Below are positions 17,753 to 27,138 of a DNA stretch of 64,000 nucleotides, piece by piece. Numbering within the stretch: the stretch's first letter is position 1; each line of letters begins with the position of its first letter. The notes beneath the pieces are model-generated. The model was not told the origin of the DNA and searched no databases. It saw only the letters and a program-made list of their open reading frames with translations. A program made the position numbers and the translations under genes. The stretch is from DTLC01 sp964555645 (GTDB lineage Bacteria; Verrucomicrobiota; Verrucomicrobiia; Limisphaerales; DTLC01): positions 120,212 to 184,211 of the forward strand of contig CAZKTA010000005.1 of the NCBI GenBank assembly GCA_964555645.1, written 5' to 3'.

Positions 17753-18838
17753 ATGCTTGATTTCCAAACAAACTTTGTGCTTGTGACAGGTGCAGCAGGT
17801 TGGCTCGGCTCAAGACTTGTCGAAGTGCTTGTGCGCGGTTTGCCAGATTGGCCTGATTGGTGTCAGCCACCCGCCGAGCTTAAGATTCGGTGTCTTACAC
17901 TGCCGGGGCAGGATTTTGCAGGTCTGATCAAACTATCACAGCGCGTCGGTGTCATGACAGGTGACCTGCGCCTGGCAGAAGACTGCGAGCGGTTCTGTAT
18001 GGACGCCAAAGGGGCGGTTTTGTTTCACACAGCGGGTGTAATACACCCACGATTCGTGCGTGAGTTTTATCAGGTCAACCGCCATGCGACAGCGAACCTG
18101 CTGAATGCAGCAGTCAAAGCTGGCGTGCGACGAGTTGTTGTTATGTCCTCAAATTCACCCTGCGGTTGTAACCCGCACCCAGACCATCTGTTCGATGAGC
18201 ACTCGCCTTACCGACCGTACCTGAACTACGGACGGTCCAAAATGCAGATGGAACAGGTGGTCAAACAGTTTCAAGATAAAATCGAGACTGTGATTATCCG
18301 CGCTCCATGGTTTTATGGGCCAAATCAACCCGCACGACAGACATTGTTTTTCAAGATGATCCGCACTGGTAAAGTGCCTATTGTCGGCTCGGGCAAAAAC
18401 CTGCGGTCAATGGCTTACATTGACAATCTGTGCCATGGCCTACTCCTGGCCGCTGCCACCCCGCACATAGCCGGGCAAACATACTGGATTGCCGACCGCA
18501 GACCATACACAATGAACGAGATCGTTGATACGATTGAGCGACTGCTCGAGACAGAGTTTGGCGTCCAATGCGCGCACAAACGGATTCGGTTACCAGGTTT
18601 TGTGAGCAACCTTGCTTACACAGCAGACGCAATCTTGCAGGCCTTCGGGTTTTACAACCAAAAAATTCATGTGCTCTCGGAAATGAACAAAACTATCGCC
18701 TGCTCAATTGGGAAGGCTCAACGCGAGCTTGGTTACGAACCGCTGGTCGAACTTGAAGAAGGGATGCGCCGCTCGCTGCAGTGGTGCATTGAGCGCGGTC
18801 TTGACGTAGGCCAATTCACCAAACAAAGTCCACAGTAA
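17753..18838 (+). CDS. NAD(P)-dependent epimerase/dehydratase (extended SDR)
   Basis: 361-residue extended short-chain dehydrogenase. The Rossmann glycine motif is VTGAAGWLGSRL near residue 12. Ser-Tyr-Lys catalytic residues are represented by VVMSSNS and YLNYGRSKMQMEQ (YxxxK-like YGRSK). It also has VIIRAPWFYGP and the C-terminal DNLCHGLLLAA typical of epimerases and 3-beta-hydroxysteroid dehydrogenase relatives. Substrates for this class are usually nucleotide sugars or steroid-like alcohols. The start at 17753 (MLDFQTNFVLVTG) is 10 bases after the GMC gene stop; an upstream in-frame ATG at 17672 would overlap that gene and add unlikely sequence. Its stop overlaps the start of the next SDR by one base (TAATG). 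Confidence 0.9.
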   Translation: MLDFQTNFVLVTGAAGWLGSRLVEVLVRGLPDWPDWCQPPAELKIRCLTLPGQDFAGLIKLSQRVGVMTGDLRLAEDCERFCMDAKGAVLFHTAGVIHPRFVREFYQVNRHATANLLNAAVKAGVRRVVVMSSNSPCGCNPHPDHLFDEHSPYRPYLNYGRSKMQMEQVVKQFQDKIETVIIRAPWFYGPNQPARQTLFFKMIRTGKVPIVGSGKNLRSMAYIDNLCHGLLLAAATPHIAGQTYWIADRRPYTMNEIVDTIERLLETEFGVQCAHKRIRLPGFVSNLAYTADAILQAFGFYNQKIHVLSEMNKTIACSIGKAQRELGYEPLVELEEGMRRSLQWCIERGLDVGQFTKQSPQ

Positions 18839-19866
18839 TGAAACATCTTGTCACCGGTGGGTCAGGTTTTCTCGGCAATCTCATCGCGAGACGGTTGCGC
18901 GCTCAAGGCGAATCAGTGGTGGTTCTTGACACTTGGGAAGACCCGACCCGGCCGGGGGACATTCCATTTATTCAGGGCGATGTGCGCGAGCGGGACGCGG
19001 TTGCGCGTGCCCTGAAAGGGGTGGACATCGTCCATCACACTGCTGCGCGTGTGCCATTGACAAAGGCAGGCGTGGAATTCTGGTCTGTCAACGTTGAAGG
19101 TTCGCGTATCGTGGCTGAGGAAGCCGCACGGGCCGGCGTCAAAACCTTCATCCATATGAGCTCGAGCGCAATTTTCGGTGCGCCAAAACATTGCCCCATT
19201 ACGAATTCGACAATGCCGCGGCCAATCGAGATATACGGACGGTCAAAACTTGCGGCTGAACTTGCAGTGCGCCAGGTGTGCAACCGGAACGGCATGCAGC
19301 TTATCATCATCCGGCCACGGACAATTCTCGGTCAGGGCCGGCTTGGCATATTTCAAATCCTGTTTCAGTGGATTGCAGAAAATCGCCGCATTTACATCAT
19401 AGGCAACGGCAATCAACTGTTTCAGTTTGTGCATGCGGACGACCTGATTGACGCGTACATGTTGGTTATGCAGTCGGGCCGGTCGGGCGCCTACAACATT
19501 GGCACCGATCGGTTCGGTACGTTGCGCGAGACACTTCAAGACCTCATCGGTTACGCAAAATCGAAATCGCGGCTGGTGGGTCTTCCAGCGGGGCCGACAA
19601 TCGCGATCTTACGGCTCCTTGATTGGTTCCGACTCAGTCCGTTGGCACCGTGGCATTACCTGACGTACCACAAGCCGTTCTATTTTGATGTGGGAGAATT
19701 ACTTCAGCTCGGCTGGCGTCCAAAGTACTCAAACGTAGAAATGTTACGCGAAAGCTATGACTGGTTTTTGAAAAACAGAAGTAAACTGGCAGCGCATGCA
19801 GCCGGTTCACCACACCGCAGCGTTGTTGCAGAGCGGTTACTTGCACTGTTGAAGCGGTTCTCCTGA
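18838..19866 (+). CDS. NAD-dependent epimerase/dehydratase (extended SDR)
   Basis: 342-residue second extended SDR. The NAD motif VTGGSGFLGNLIARRL is at residues 5-20, the catalytic serine is in FIHMSSSAIFG, and the Tyr/Lys pair is in EIYGRSKLAAE. IIRPRTILGQG and FVHADDLIDAYML follow, as in UDP-sugar 4-epimerases and hydroxysteroid dehydrogenase-like proteins. It is translationally coupled to the preceding SDR through TAATG, so the two may act together, for example on successive steps of one sugar or lipid precursor. The tail after about 300 (AAGSPHRSVVAERLLALLKRFS) is short and basic. The precise substrate is not inferable. Confidence 0.9.
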   Translation: MKHLVTGGSGFLGNLIARRLRAQGESVVVLDTWEDPTRPGDIPFIQGDVRERDAVARALKGVDIVHHTAARVPLTKAGVEFWSVNVEGSRIVAEEAARAGVKTFIHMSSSAIFGAPKHCPITNSTMPRPIEIYGRSKLAAELAVRQVCNRNGMQLIIIRPRTILGQGRLGIFQILFQWIAENRRIYIIGNGNQLFQFVHADDLIDAYMLVMQSGRSGAYNIGTDRFGTLRETLQDLIGYAKSKSRLVGLPAGPTIAILRLLDWFRLSPLAPWHYLTYHKPFYFDVGELLQLGWRPKYSNVEMLRESYDWFLKNRSKLAAHAAGSPHRSVVAERLLALLKRFS

Positions 19867-19954
19867 CCGTATGGCTAATTGCTTGGGGAATGGCTTCTAC
19901 CACTTCAAATGATGCCGCGCACAACACAACCCCGCTACGACCGCGTTTGGAGGC

Positions 19955-21625
19955 ATGTTGGCAAACAACTCGCATTTGATGACTGCGCCCTCAATTAAGT
20001 TCACTCTACTTAGGAGATACCTTGCAGGTGCGGTTTTTGGCTTGGCGTTAACTGCAGCGTTTCCAACGATCGAACTATGGGCGCTCGCTTGGGTTGTACC
20101 GGGACTGTTTTTTGTGGCGGCGACTGAACTCAGCGGTGCGGGCGCATTTAGATTCGGTTACGCTGCGGGGCTGGCTCAATGGCTCAGCACACTTTACTGG
20201 CTGCTGTTTATTCCAGTTGCATGGTACCCTATCCTGGGTTGGCTTGCGCTCTGTGCTTATCTTGCGCTTTACACGGCGGCATGGACTTGGCTGGTCAGCC
20301 GTCTGGCACCGATCGAATTTGAGCGGTGTACCTTCGAGTCTGCCAGGCTGTTACAGCTGCTTGGGAAACTTGCGCAAGTACCATGGCATAAACGTTTTCT
20401 TTGGGCGCTCACGGGTGCAGCAGCATGGGTTGCACTTGAAATGGTCCGCACCCATTTGCTGACGGGGTTTCCATGGTTGCCGCTTGGCACATCCCAATAC
20501 AAGCTTGTGGCTCTCATTCAGGTTGCTTCTGTGACTGGCGTGTATGGGGTGTCGTTTCTTATTGTATGGTGCTCACTTTCGTTTGTTTCGGCCTTGGGTG
20601 TGGCACTCGGAAACAATGGGCGCAACTTGCGGTGGCTACACGATTTGTTTGTACCAGGCACGGTTCTGTTAGCGCTGGTCCTATGGGGGAACTCGCGGCT
20701 TACCACTGAGCCTCTTGAGGCTCGCAAGATCGAACTAGCAATGGTCCAGCCAAGTATTCCGCAAACCATGATTTGGGACCCGCGCGAAAATGCAGCCCGA
20801 TTTGCGAAGTTACTGGAGCTTTCCGAAGCAGCCGTGGCCACTAAACCCGATTTGTTGATCTGGCCGGAAGCAGCCCTGCCGAGTTTCGATGTAGCTTCTT
20901 ATACCGCCATCACAAATCTTGTCCGGACACATCGGGTGTGGATGATCTTTGGTGCGGATGAAGCCGAAACACAGTTCGGTGCAAACGCCGAACCTGAGTA
21001 CGTTTATTACAACAGCGCAGTCTTGATAAACCCGGCCGGCCAGTTCGTAGCCAGTTACAGAAAACGGCACCTTGTCATGTTCGGCGAATACATCCCGCTG
21101 AGCCGATCGTTTCCGTTTCTGCGCCATTTTACGCCGGTCAAAGTAGGTTTTACCCCCGGTAAAGAACCCGTTCAATTCAACCTGGAAGATGCCGACGCGG
21201 AAATTTCAGCACTTATTTGTTTTGAAGATATTTTCCCTGGGCTTGCCCGAAAATCGCTCAGTGACAACACAGATTTTCTGCTTAATCTGACGAATAACGG
21301 TTGGTTCGGTGAAAGCGCTGCGCAGTGGCAACACGCTGTCAGCGCACTGTTCCGTGCGATCGAAAATGGCTTGCCCCTTGTGCGGTGCTCGAATAACGGC
21401 CTTACCTGTTGGGTGGATAGTCGCGGTCGCATACGGCGAATCTTTCGTGATGAATCCGGCACCATTTACGGCAGCGGAATCTTGACAGTCCAGATTCCGC
21501 TGACAAGCGTGGGCGCTAAGCAGACCAAAACGTTCTACTCAATGTATGGCGACTTGTTTGGATGGGGATGTGTCGCAGCAACACTGGCGGCGCTGATTGT
21601 AAAGCTCGGAATCAGAAAACCATGA
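19955..21625 (+). CDS. lnt: Apolipoprotein N-acyltransferase
   Basis: Inner-membrane enzyme of 556 residues that adds the third acyl chain to the N-terminal cysteine of lipoproteins. The N-terminal part has several membrane segments (about 20-240) including the GFPWLPLG motif, then a periplasmic nitrilase (CN-hydrolase) domain from about 265 and a final membrane segment. The catalytic triad is visible as E305 in LLIWPEAALP, K370 in YRKRHLVMFGEY and C422 in ALICFEDIF, with LTNNGWFGESAAQWQH afterwards. Length is near the usual 500-540. GGAGG at 19949-19953 is only one base from the ATG at 19955, so a slightly downstream start (TTG 19958 or ATG 19979) is possible. Its presence implies a diderm envelope with triacylated lipoproteins. 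Confidence 0.95.
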   Translation: MLANNSHLMTAPSIKFTLLRRYLAGAVFGLALTAAFPTIELWALAWVVPGLFFVAATELSGAGAFRFGYAAGLAQWLSTLYWLLFIPVAWYPILGWLALCAYLALYTAAWTWLVSRLAPIEFERCTFESARLLQLLGKLAQVPWHKRFLWALTGAAAWVALEMVRTHLLTGFPWLPLGTSQYKLVALIQVASVTGVYGVSFLIVWCSLSFVSALGVALGNNGRNLRWLHDLFVPGTVLLALVLWGNSRLTTEPLEARKIELAMVQPSIPQTMIWDPRENAARFAKLLELSEAAVATKPDLLIWPEAALPSFDVASYTAITNLVRTHRVWMIFGADEAETQFGANAEPEYVYYNSAVLINPAGQFVASYRKRHLVMFGEYIPLSRSFPFLRHFTPVKVGFTPGKEPVQFNLEDADAEISALICFEDIFPGLARKSLSDNTDFLLNLTNNGWFGESAAQWQHAVSALFRAIENGLPLVRCSNNGLTCWVDSRGRIRRIFRDESGTIYGSGILTVQIPLTSVGAKQTKTFYSMYGDLFGWGCVAATLAALIVKLGIRKP

Positions 21626-21736
21626 TTCTGCGCTTAAATTTGCCACCTGATCTCTTTTCTTAAAATTGTTGCCTCGATATAGCGAGAATTATTGCTCTGG
21701 CGGTGGATCAGCTCCTCGACTACAATTGGGTGTCAA

Positions 21737-24700
21737 ATGACACTTTGGCCGAACCGAGTCAACGTGACCGCAAAGGAGTTTGAGTTTGGGCCGCCAACTG
21801 CAAACCAGGATCGTGCTGCAGGCGGTCTAAACCGGTTCGTCGGGATTGACCTCGGTGCCGAGACAATCAAGGTGGTCGAGCTATGCCGAACTAGCGACGG
21901 CCTGCAATATGTACGGCAACAACTAATCGAGCATCAAAAACGGCCCGCACAATGCCTAATCGGCCTATTGCGCCACTGGGATTGGGAGCATGTCAAAGCT
22001 GCTGCAGTCACAGGCCGGTTAAGCCGCCAGATCAACCTGAGCCGTGTGCCAATTAAACAAGCCCAAGTGCGTGGATTCCGATTTTTGTTCGGTAACAAGC
22101 CCGCAACAATAGTCTCCATTGGCAGCCACGGGTTTTCTGTGCTTGAGTTGCGCGAAAATGGGCTTGAGGTTTTCCGCGAAAACAATCGCTGCTCGCAAGG
22201 CACAGGCAATTTTCTCCGTCAATTGGTCGAACGGTTCGGGCTTGATGTGGCCGAAGCAAGCGAGCTTTGCGCATGCACAGAAAAGCCAGCTCCACTATCA
22301 GGGCGCTGTCCCGTGATTTTGAAAACCGACATGACCCACCTCGCAAACAAAGGCGAGGATCGAACACAAATTTTGGCCGGGTTGTTCGATGCCGTGTGCG
22401 AAAATGTCATGGTCCTTATCAAGCCGGGCATCAGCCCGCCACACGTCTATTTAATTGGTGGGGTAAGTCAGGCGCGGCGCATTCAAAACACATTCGCACG
22501 GTTACTCGCAAACGCCGGTATGTCGTTGGTGCCACTTCCGAAAGAGCACGCGCTTTACCTGGAAGCGTTGGGCGCCGCTATTATTGCGGTCGAACACGGC
22601 GATGGCGTACCGCCGCTGGATTCACTTGTTATTCCGCGTGCAGAGGTGAAGTTTGTTCGGGTACCGCCCCTGACTGATTCATTGCACCTGGTTAAGAGGT
22701 TGGCAGCTAAAAAGCAAACAACCCGAGACGGCAAACCACTCAATCTGATTCTCGGATTCGACATCGGTTCCACCGGCTCAAAACTCGTAGCGCTTGATAC
22801 GGAGTCACACCTTGTTTTCTGGCAAGGTTACCGGTGCACCGCAGGTGACCCTGTCGGTGCTGCGCAAGCGCTATTGCACCAGTTCGTTCAAGCTAATAAT
22901 CTACATCGGCCTGCTACAGGCAACTTACCGGCAGGCAACGTTCAAACAGACCTAAAGATGCCACCCACAGATCTTGCCTCAAAGGGCTCTGGATTTAACG
23001 CCAATCGAATTGTTGGGTTTGGCGTTACTGGCAGTGGCCGCGAGATTGTCGGCTCGCTATTGATCACCTGTTATGGCAAAGACGCCGTTTTCGTGATGAA
23101 CGAAATTGTTGCCCATGCGGAAGGCGCGCTGCATTACGACAAGGCCGTCGACACAATTTTTGAAATTGGCGGGCAGGACGCTAAGTACATCCGGCTGGCA
23201 AATGGGCGTGTAGTTGACTGCGCGATGAACGAGGCATGCAGCGCAGGCACAGGTTCATTCATAGAAGAGCAGGGGAAAAAGTTCCGTGGCGTTCAACATG
23301 TTTCACAACTCGGTCAACTAGCGCTCCAGGCAAAATGCGGCGTGTCACTGGGCCAGCATTGTTCAGTGTTCATGGCCGAAGTGATCGACGATGCTGTTGC
23401 CGCTGGGACCGAGCCGGACGAACTCATAGCCGGCCTCTATGACTCGATCGTCCAGAATTACCTGCACCGTGTCAAAGGCCAGAGGTCCGTCGGGCAGGTA
23501 ATTTTCTGCCAAGGCATGCCATTTAGCTCAGACGCCCTCGCTGCTGCAGTTGCACGCCAAACCGGCAGCCGAGTGATAATACCCCCGAACCCGGGCACAG
23601 TTGGTGCACTCGGGATTGCTTTGCTTGCCCAGCGTGAATTGCCTTGGCAACAACAGCAGACTACGCTTGACCCAAAACGATTTTTAGAAGCGCAAATTGA
23701 ACGTAAGGAGACTTTTGTGTGCAAGGCTACCACAGGGTGCGGCGGCTCAGGTAACAAATGCAAAATCGAATGCATCTACACCGTTGTGGGTGGACACAGG
23801 CAGCGTTTTACCTGGGGTGGCGGTTGTTCGCTGCACGATAAGGGAACACGAAAGAAAAAATTGCCCGACCGCGCCCCTGATCCTTTCCGCGAACGCGATG
23901 AATTGGTTGCCGCGTTACTGGCAAGGTTGAACGACACCGGCACGCACAGGAAACGCAGGCAAAGCATCGCAATCTCAGATGAGTTCGCCTTGAAAAGTTT
24001 GTTTCCGTTTTTTGCTACTTTTCTGCACGAGCTTGGGTTTGAGCTTGCCGTACCCACAGGAGCGGATCAGGCGGCCCTTAAACGCGGCATACAACAGGCA
24101 AATGTACCGTTTTGCGCGCCAATGCAATTGTTCCATGGACTGGCAAGCAAAATGGCCGATGACGGTGCCGATTTCATTTTCCTGCCGATGATGCGCGGCA
24201 CACAGCGCACGGCAAACGAAACGGCTGCGGCCGTATGTCCGATTGCACAAGGTAGCCCTGACATACTGCGGTGGGATCTGTCAGGCAAAATTCATGGACG
24301 AATTGTCTCGCCTGTTATTGACTTTGGCCCCGGCAACCTCGAATCGGCTGCGTTCATTGAAAGTTGCCGTAGAACTGCCGCCGCACTGCGCTGCACGGGA
24401 AACGCGTGGCAAAAAGCGTACCATACCGCTTTGAAAGCGCAACTGCAGTTCGATTTGCAATGCATCGAGCTTGGCAAGCGCGCACTCGATTACTGCTCAA
24501 GGCATGGCATACTGCCTGTGGTTGTCCTTGGCCGGCCTTACACCATTTACAATCGCGTCCTGAATTCAAACGTGCCGGCATTACTGCGTGAGCAAGGCGC
24601 AATTGCCATACCACTGGATTGTTATCCCTTGGATGCACGAACACCGGTGTTTGACGATATTTACTGGGGGTACAGCCAACGCATTCTCCGCGCTGCCCAT

Positions 24701-26284
24701 CAGGTACGCCGCACGCCGGGCATTTACAGCTTGTTCTGCAGCAATTACGCATGCGGCCCTGACAGTTTCACCCTGCACTTTTACAGCTATATCATGGAAG
24801 GCAAACCGTTTGCAGTGATCGAAACCGATGGGCACTCGGGCGATGCAGGCACAAAAACGCGTATCGAAGCTTTCCTATACTGCGCCGAGCAAGACCGGCA
24901 GCAACTAGCTCACAATGTGCCACTGAACGACTTGCGACAAGTTGAGGTTGGGACACTCAGGCTTGCCGACGTTAAGCCCGACCAACATTTCTTGATTCCT
25001 ATGCTTGGGCCTGACTCGGACGTTGTAACGGCGTGTTTGCGCGGGCTCGGTTACGCGGCTGAAACGTTGCCCATGCCAGATGCCGAAAGCTTACGCGTCG
25101 GCCGGCGCTATACTTCAGGCAAAGAGTGTGTCCCTATGTGCATGACATTGGGCTGCCTGCTCAAACGGCTCGAGTCAGAGCCCGACAAAAAAGTAAGATT
25201 CGTCTTTATCATGCCGCGCACACGTGGTCCCTGCAGGTTCGGCGTGTACAATGTGCTGAATCGGATTACACTCCAACGGCTGGGCCTCAGCGACCGCGTC
25301 GCGATCTGGTCGCCGCGTGAATCCGGCTATTTCGACGATACACCACCCGGGTTTGCTATGCTTGTGTTCGCGGGCTTCATGGCGGCCGATCTTTTGCAGA
25401 TGGCATTGCTGGATACACGACCGTGCGAAGCCACCTCAGGCGCAGCACAAGCAATTTATAACAAGTACAACACACGGCTGCTGCAGTTATGCCAAAGGCA
25501 AGCAAGTGGCGACTTGTCGGTTGCAACCGTGCTGCGCGAAGTTGTTACTGGTAATTTTTTTGGTGTCACAGAACTCCTCAAACAAGCCGCGGCTGAATTT
25601 GCCGCAGTTAAAACACAAGCCGAGAAACCCACCGTGCTGGTTGTGGGGGAAATTTACGTGCGCCTTGTGCCGTTTGCCAACGATTTCATTATTGAAAAAC
25701 TTGAAACGCGCGGGTGTAAAACGCGGTTGGCCCCCGGATTCGAATGGCTCGAATACGTTGACCACATAAACCGTTGCAGGAGCGCCAAACGTAAACTATC
25801 GGCCCATTTTACAAGTTTTGTTCAGCGCCTGATTCAAACACGCACATACGCCATCATGGCTGACGCGTTAGGATGGCCACCGCATACGCCGGTTGTCAAT
25901 TGCTTGAACACAGCCGAACCGTACATGCGCCATGAGCTCGAGGGTGAGGCTGTGCTAACGCTTGGAACACCGCTATGCGAATGGCGCTCAGGAACCATTG
26001 ATGCGGCGGTGTCGGTTGGCCCACTTGAATGCATGCCAAACAAAATTGCTGAAGCACAATTTTTCCACATCGCCGAGCAAGAAGGTCTGCTTACGTTGAC
26101 CATCCCATTGATTGGCGAACCGATGAACATTGAGACACTCGATAATTTTGTCTTCGAAGTTAAAAGCACGTTTGCGAAACGGCGCAGGGGTGACTCTGTG
26201 AGTGTTCCCCGCCCACCAGCAAGCAAACAGCCTGCCGCTTACCGTACGCGTGACCAGGCGCTTGAGTTTGCCTCGAATCCGTAA
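21737..26284 (+). CDS. Giant acyl-CoA dehydratase activase-like protein
   Basis: 1515-residue cytoplasmic protein combining two ASKHA ATPase (BcrAD/BadFG) domains with 2-hydroxyacyl-CoA dehydratase-related modules. The first ATPase begins FVGIDLGAETIKVVEL near residue 34. The second begins LILGFDIGSTGSKLVALD near 338 and contains FEIGGQDAKYIRL (about 475) and MNEACSAGTGSFIEEQ, the hallmark of the activator that drives electrons into 2-hydroxyglutaryl-CoA dehydratase or benzoyl-CoA reductase. A cysteine cluster follows (CKATTGCGGSGNKCKIEC near 661-678, then GGGCSLHDKG). The C-terminal half (about 750-1515) has DUF2229-like and HGD-D-like segments such as VVLGRPYTIYNRVLN. Such long fused proteins occur in several phyla, but their reaction is not established. 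No dehydratase subunits are adjacent. ATG 21737 is preferred to TTG 21692. Confidence 0.88.
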   Translation: MTLWPNRVNVTAKEFEFGPPTANQDRAAGGLNRFVGIDLGAETIKVVELCRTSDGLQYVRQQLIEHQKRPAQCLIGLLRHWDWEHVKAAAVTGRLSRQINLSRVPIKQAQVRGFRFLFGNKPATIVSIGSHGFSVLELRENGLEVFRENNRCSQGTGNFLRQLVERFGLDVAEASELCACTEKPAPLSGRCPVILKTDMTHLANKGEDRTQILAGLFDAVCENVMVLIKPGISPPHVYLIGGVSQARRIQNTFARLLANAGMSLVPLPKEHALYLEALGAAIIAVEHGDGVPPLDSLVIPRAEVKFVRVPPLTDSLHLVKRLAAKKQTTRDGKPLNLILGFDIGSTGSKLVALDTESHLVFWQGYRCTAGDPVGAAQALLHQFVQANNLHRPATGNLPAGNVQTDLKMPPTDLASKGSGFNANRIVGFGVTGSGREIVGSLLITCYGKDAVFVMNEIVAHAEGALHYDKAVDTIFEIGGQDAKYIRLANGRVVDCAMNEACSAGTGSFIEEQGKKFRGVQHVSQLGQLALQAKCGVSLGQHCSVFMAEVIDDAVAAGTEPDELIAGLYDSIVQNYLHRVKGQRSVGQVIFCQGMPFSSDALAAAVARQTGSRVIIPPNPGTVGALGIALLAQRELPWQQQQTTLDPKRFLEAQIERKETFVCKATTGCGGSGNKCKIECIYTVVGGHRQRFTWGGGCSLHDKGTRKKKLPDRAPDPFRERDELVAALLARLNDTGTHRKRRQSIAISDEFALKSLFPFFATFLHELGFELAVPTGADQAALKRGIQQANVPFCAPMQLFHGLASKMADDGADFIFLPMMRGTQRTANETAAAVCPIAQGSPDILRWDLSGKIHGRIVSPVIDFGPGNLESAAFIESCRRTAAALRCTGNAWQKAYHTALKAQLQFDLQCIELGKRALDYCSRHGILPVVVLGRPYTIYNRVLNSNVPALLREQGAIAIPLDCYPLDARTPVFDDIYWGYSQRILRAAHQVRRTPGIYSLFCSNYACGPDSFTLHFYSYIMEGKPFAVIETDGHSGDAGTKTRIEAFLYCAEQDRQQLAHNVPLNDLRQVEVGTLRLADVKPDQHFLIPMLGPDSDVVTACLRGLGYAAETLPMPDAESLRVGRRYTSGKECVPMCMTLGCLLKRLESEPDKKVRFVFIMPRTRGPCRFGVYNVLNRITLQRLGLSDRVAIWSPRESGYFDDTPPGFAMLVFAGFMAADLLQMALLDTRPCEATSGAAQAIYNKYNTRLLQLCQRQASGDLSVATVLREVVTGNFFGVTELLKQAAAEFAAVKTQAEKPTVLVVGEIYVRLVPFANDFIIEKLETRGCKTRLAPGFEWLEYVDHINRCRSAKRKLSAHFTSFVQRLIQTRTYAIMADALGWPPHTPVVNCLNTAEPYMRHELEGEAVLTLGTPLCEWRSGTIDAAVSVGPLECMPNKIAEAQFFHIAEQEGLLTLTIPLIGEPMNIETLDNFVFEVKSTFAKRRRGDSVSVPRPPASKQPAAYRTRDQALEFASNP

Positions 26285-26571
26285 AGTGTGTGACATACCA
26301 CATTGACAGCCGATAGCCCGGTAGCCTGGCGCTCCAGGCAATGACAGGACAGAATGGCGACATTTGCGTCTGCGCCAATCGCTCGGCTTTGAGTGCAATC
26401 CAGGGAATAAACGGCTCGACTTGTATGCGGAAGAACGCGCCGCCCTCGCCGTCGGCCACTCGACATAGCCGGTCTCCAGCGCGCCACTGCGAACCCGCGT
26501 TTCCAATGTCAGAGGGTCGCTAATGGAGCGGACGTGCTCGACTGGCTGCCAGTCCACCAGGTCTTGGAGTG

Positions 26572-26592
26572 CGCCGCTTGAGCGGCGTTTTT
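26572..26592 (+). terminator. Hairpin CGCCGC-TTGA-GCGGCG with T5 tail
   Basis: Perfect 6-bp GC stem (26572-26577/26582-26587), TTGA loop, then TTTTT (26588-26592). It lies 288 bases after the activase stop, in a TTGGAGTGCG... context that resembles dispersed intergenic palindromes of related bacteria. It may therefore be a REP-like element that also works as a terminator. Confidence 0.5.
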
Positions 26593-26711
26593 AGGGGCGC
26601 CCGGAAGTGTTTCCACGTTGAAAAGTGGCCGCGAACTACCACAGTCGAAGGGATTGCGGCAGGCAGGTAGCCGGCCGTCGCGGGTGAGCAGCCCGTGCCA
26701 CCCAGTCCAAA

Positions 26712-26729
26712 GCGGCGGTCAGCCGCCGC
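26712..26729. repeat. REP-like GC palindrome
   Basis: GCGGCGG (26712-26718), loop TCAG, CCGCCGC (26723-26729), flanked by CCAAA and ATGCC. The core is similar to the palindrome at 26572-26587 (both GCGGCG-based), which suggests one repeat family in tandem. Confidence 0.45.
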
Positions 26730-27138
26730 ATGCCTATGCCGTGCCGCGCACCGTAGAAAGGCACTCCAAAACCATGGTGCGCTTTCCTACCTCAGACCTC
26801 AGACTTCTGATTTCCGTTTTAGTTGGCCATCACCGCTTGGCTCAGCAGGGCAGACGGTGCTCTTTCGCTCACGGCCAAACTGTGAACGGCGCAACGTGGA
26901 CGGCTTCAAAAACGGCGCTCTACTTTTACTTTTTAGTTAGGGCGCGGCAAAAACACAACTGTGCACGGCCCCTAACAGAGAGTGTTTTTAGCTCAAATTA
27001 GGTTCAAAAGCAAGGAGATTGGGTGCTGAGATACTGTCTTGTGAACGAACTTTTTCGTGCGCCAACGAGGCAAGATGTATAAATTGACGTGAACGTTTTT
27101 GATTAGCAGGGGATGACCTTGCACAAACCGCTCTAGAC

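Larger units (their letters stand above)
26285..27138. other. Intergenic region with REP-like palindromes and a decayed coding remnant
   Basis: 854 bases without an intact gene. On the minus strand about 26557-26300 reads like a broken protein C-terminus (VDWQPVEHVRS, GALETGYVEW, then after a one-base shift near 26454 GEGGAFFRIQVEPF). From 26560 to 26790 there are three palindromic elements (two listed separately; the third is GTAGAAAGGCAC...GTGCGCTTTCCTAC, 26753-26790) and a direct repeat CTCAGAC CTCAGAC just after. An AAAAACAC (26949-26956)/GTGTTTTT (26982-26989) inverted repeat lies further on. No RNA gene was recognised. Confidence 0.5.
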
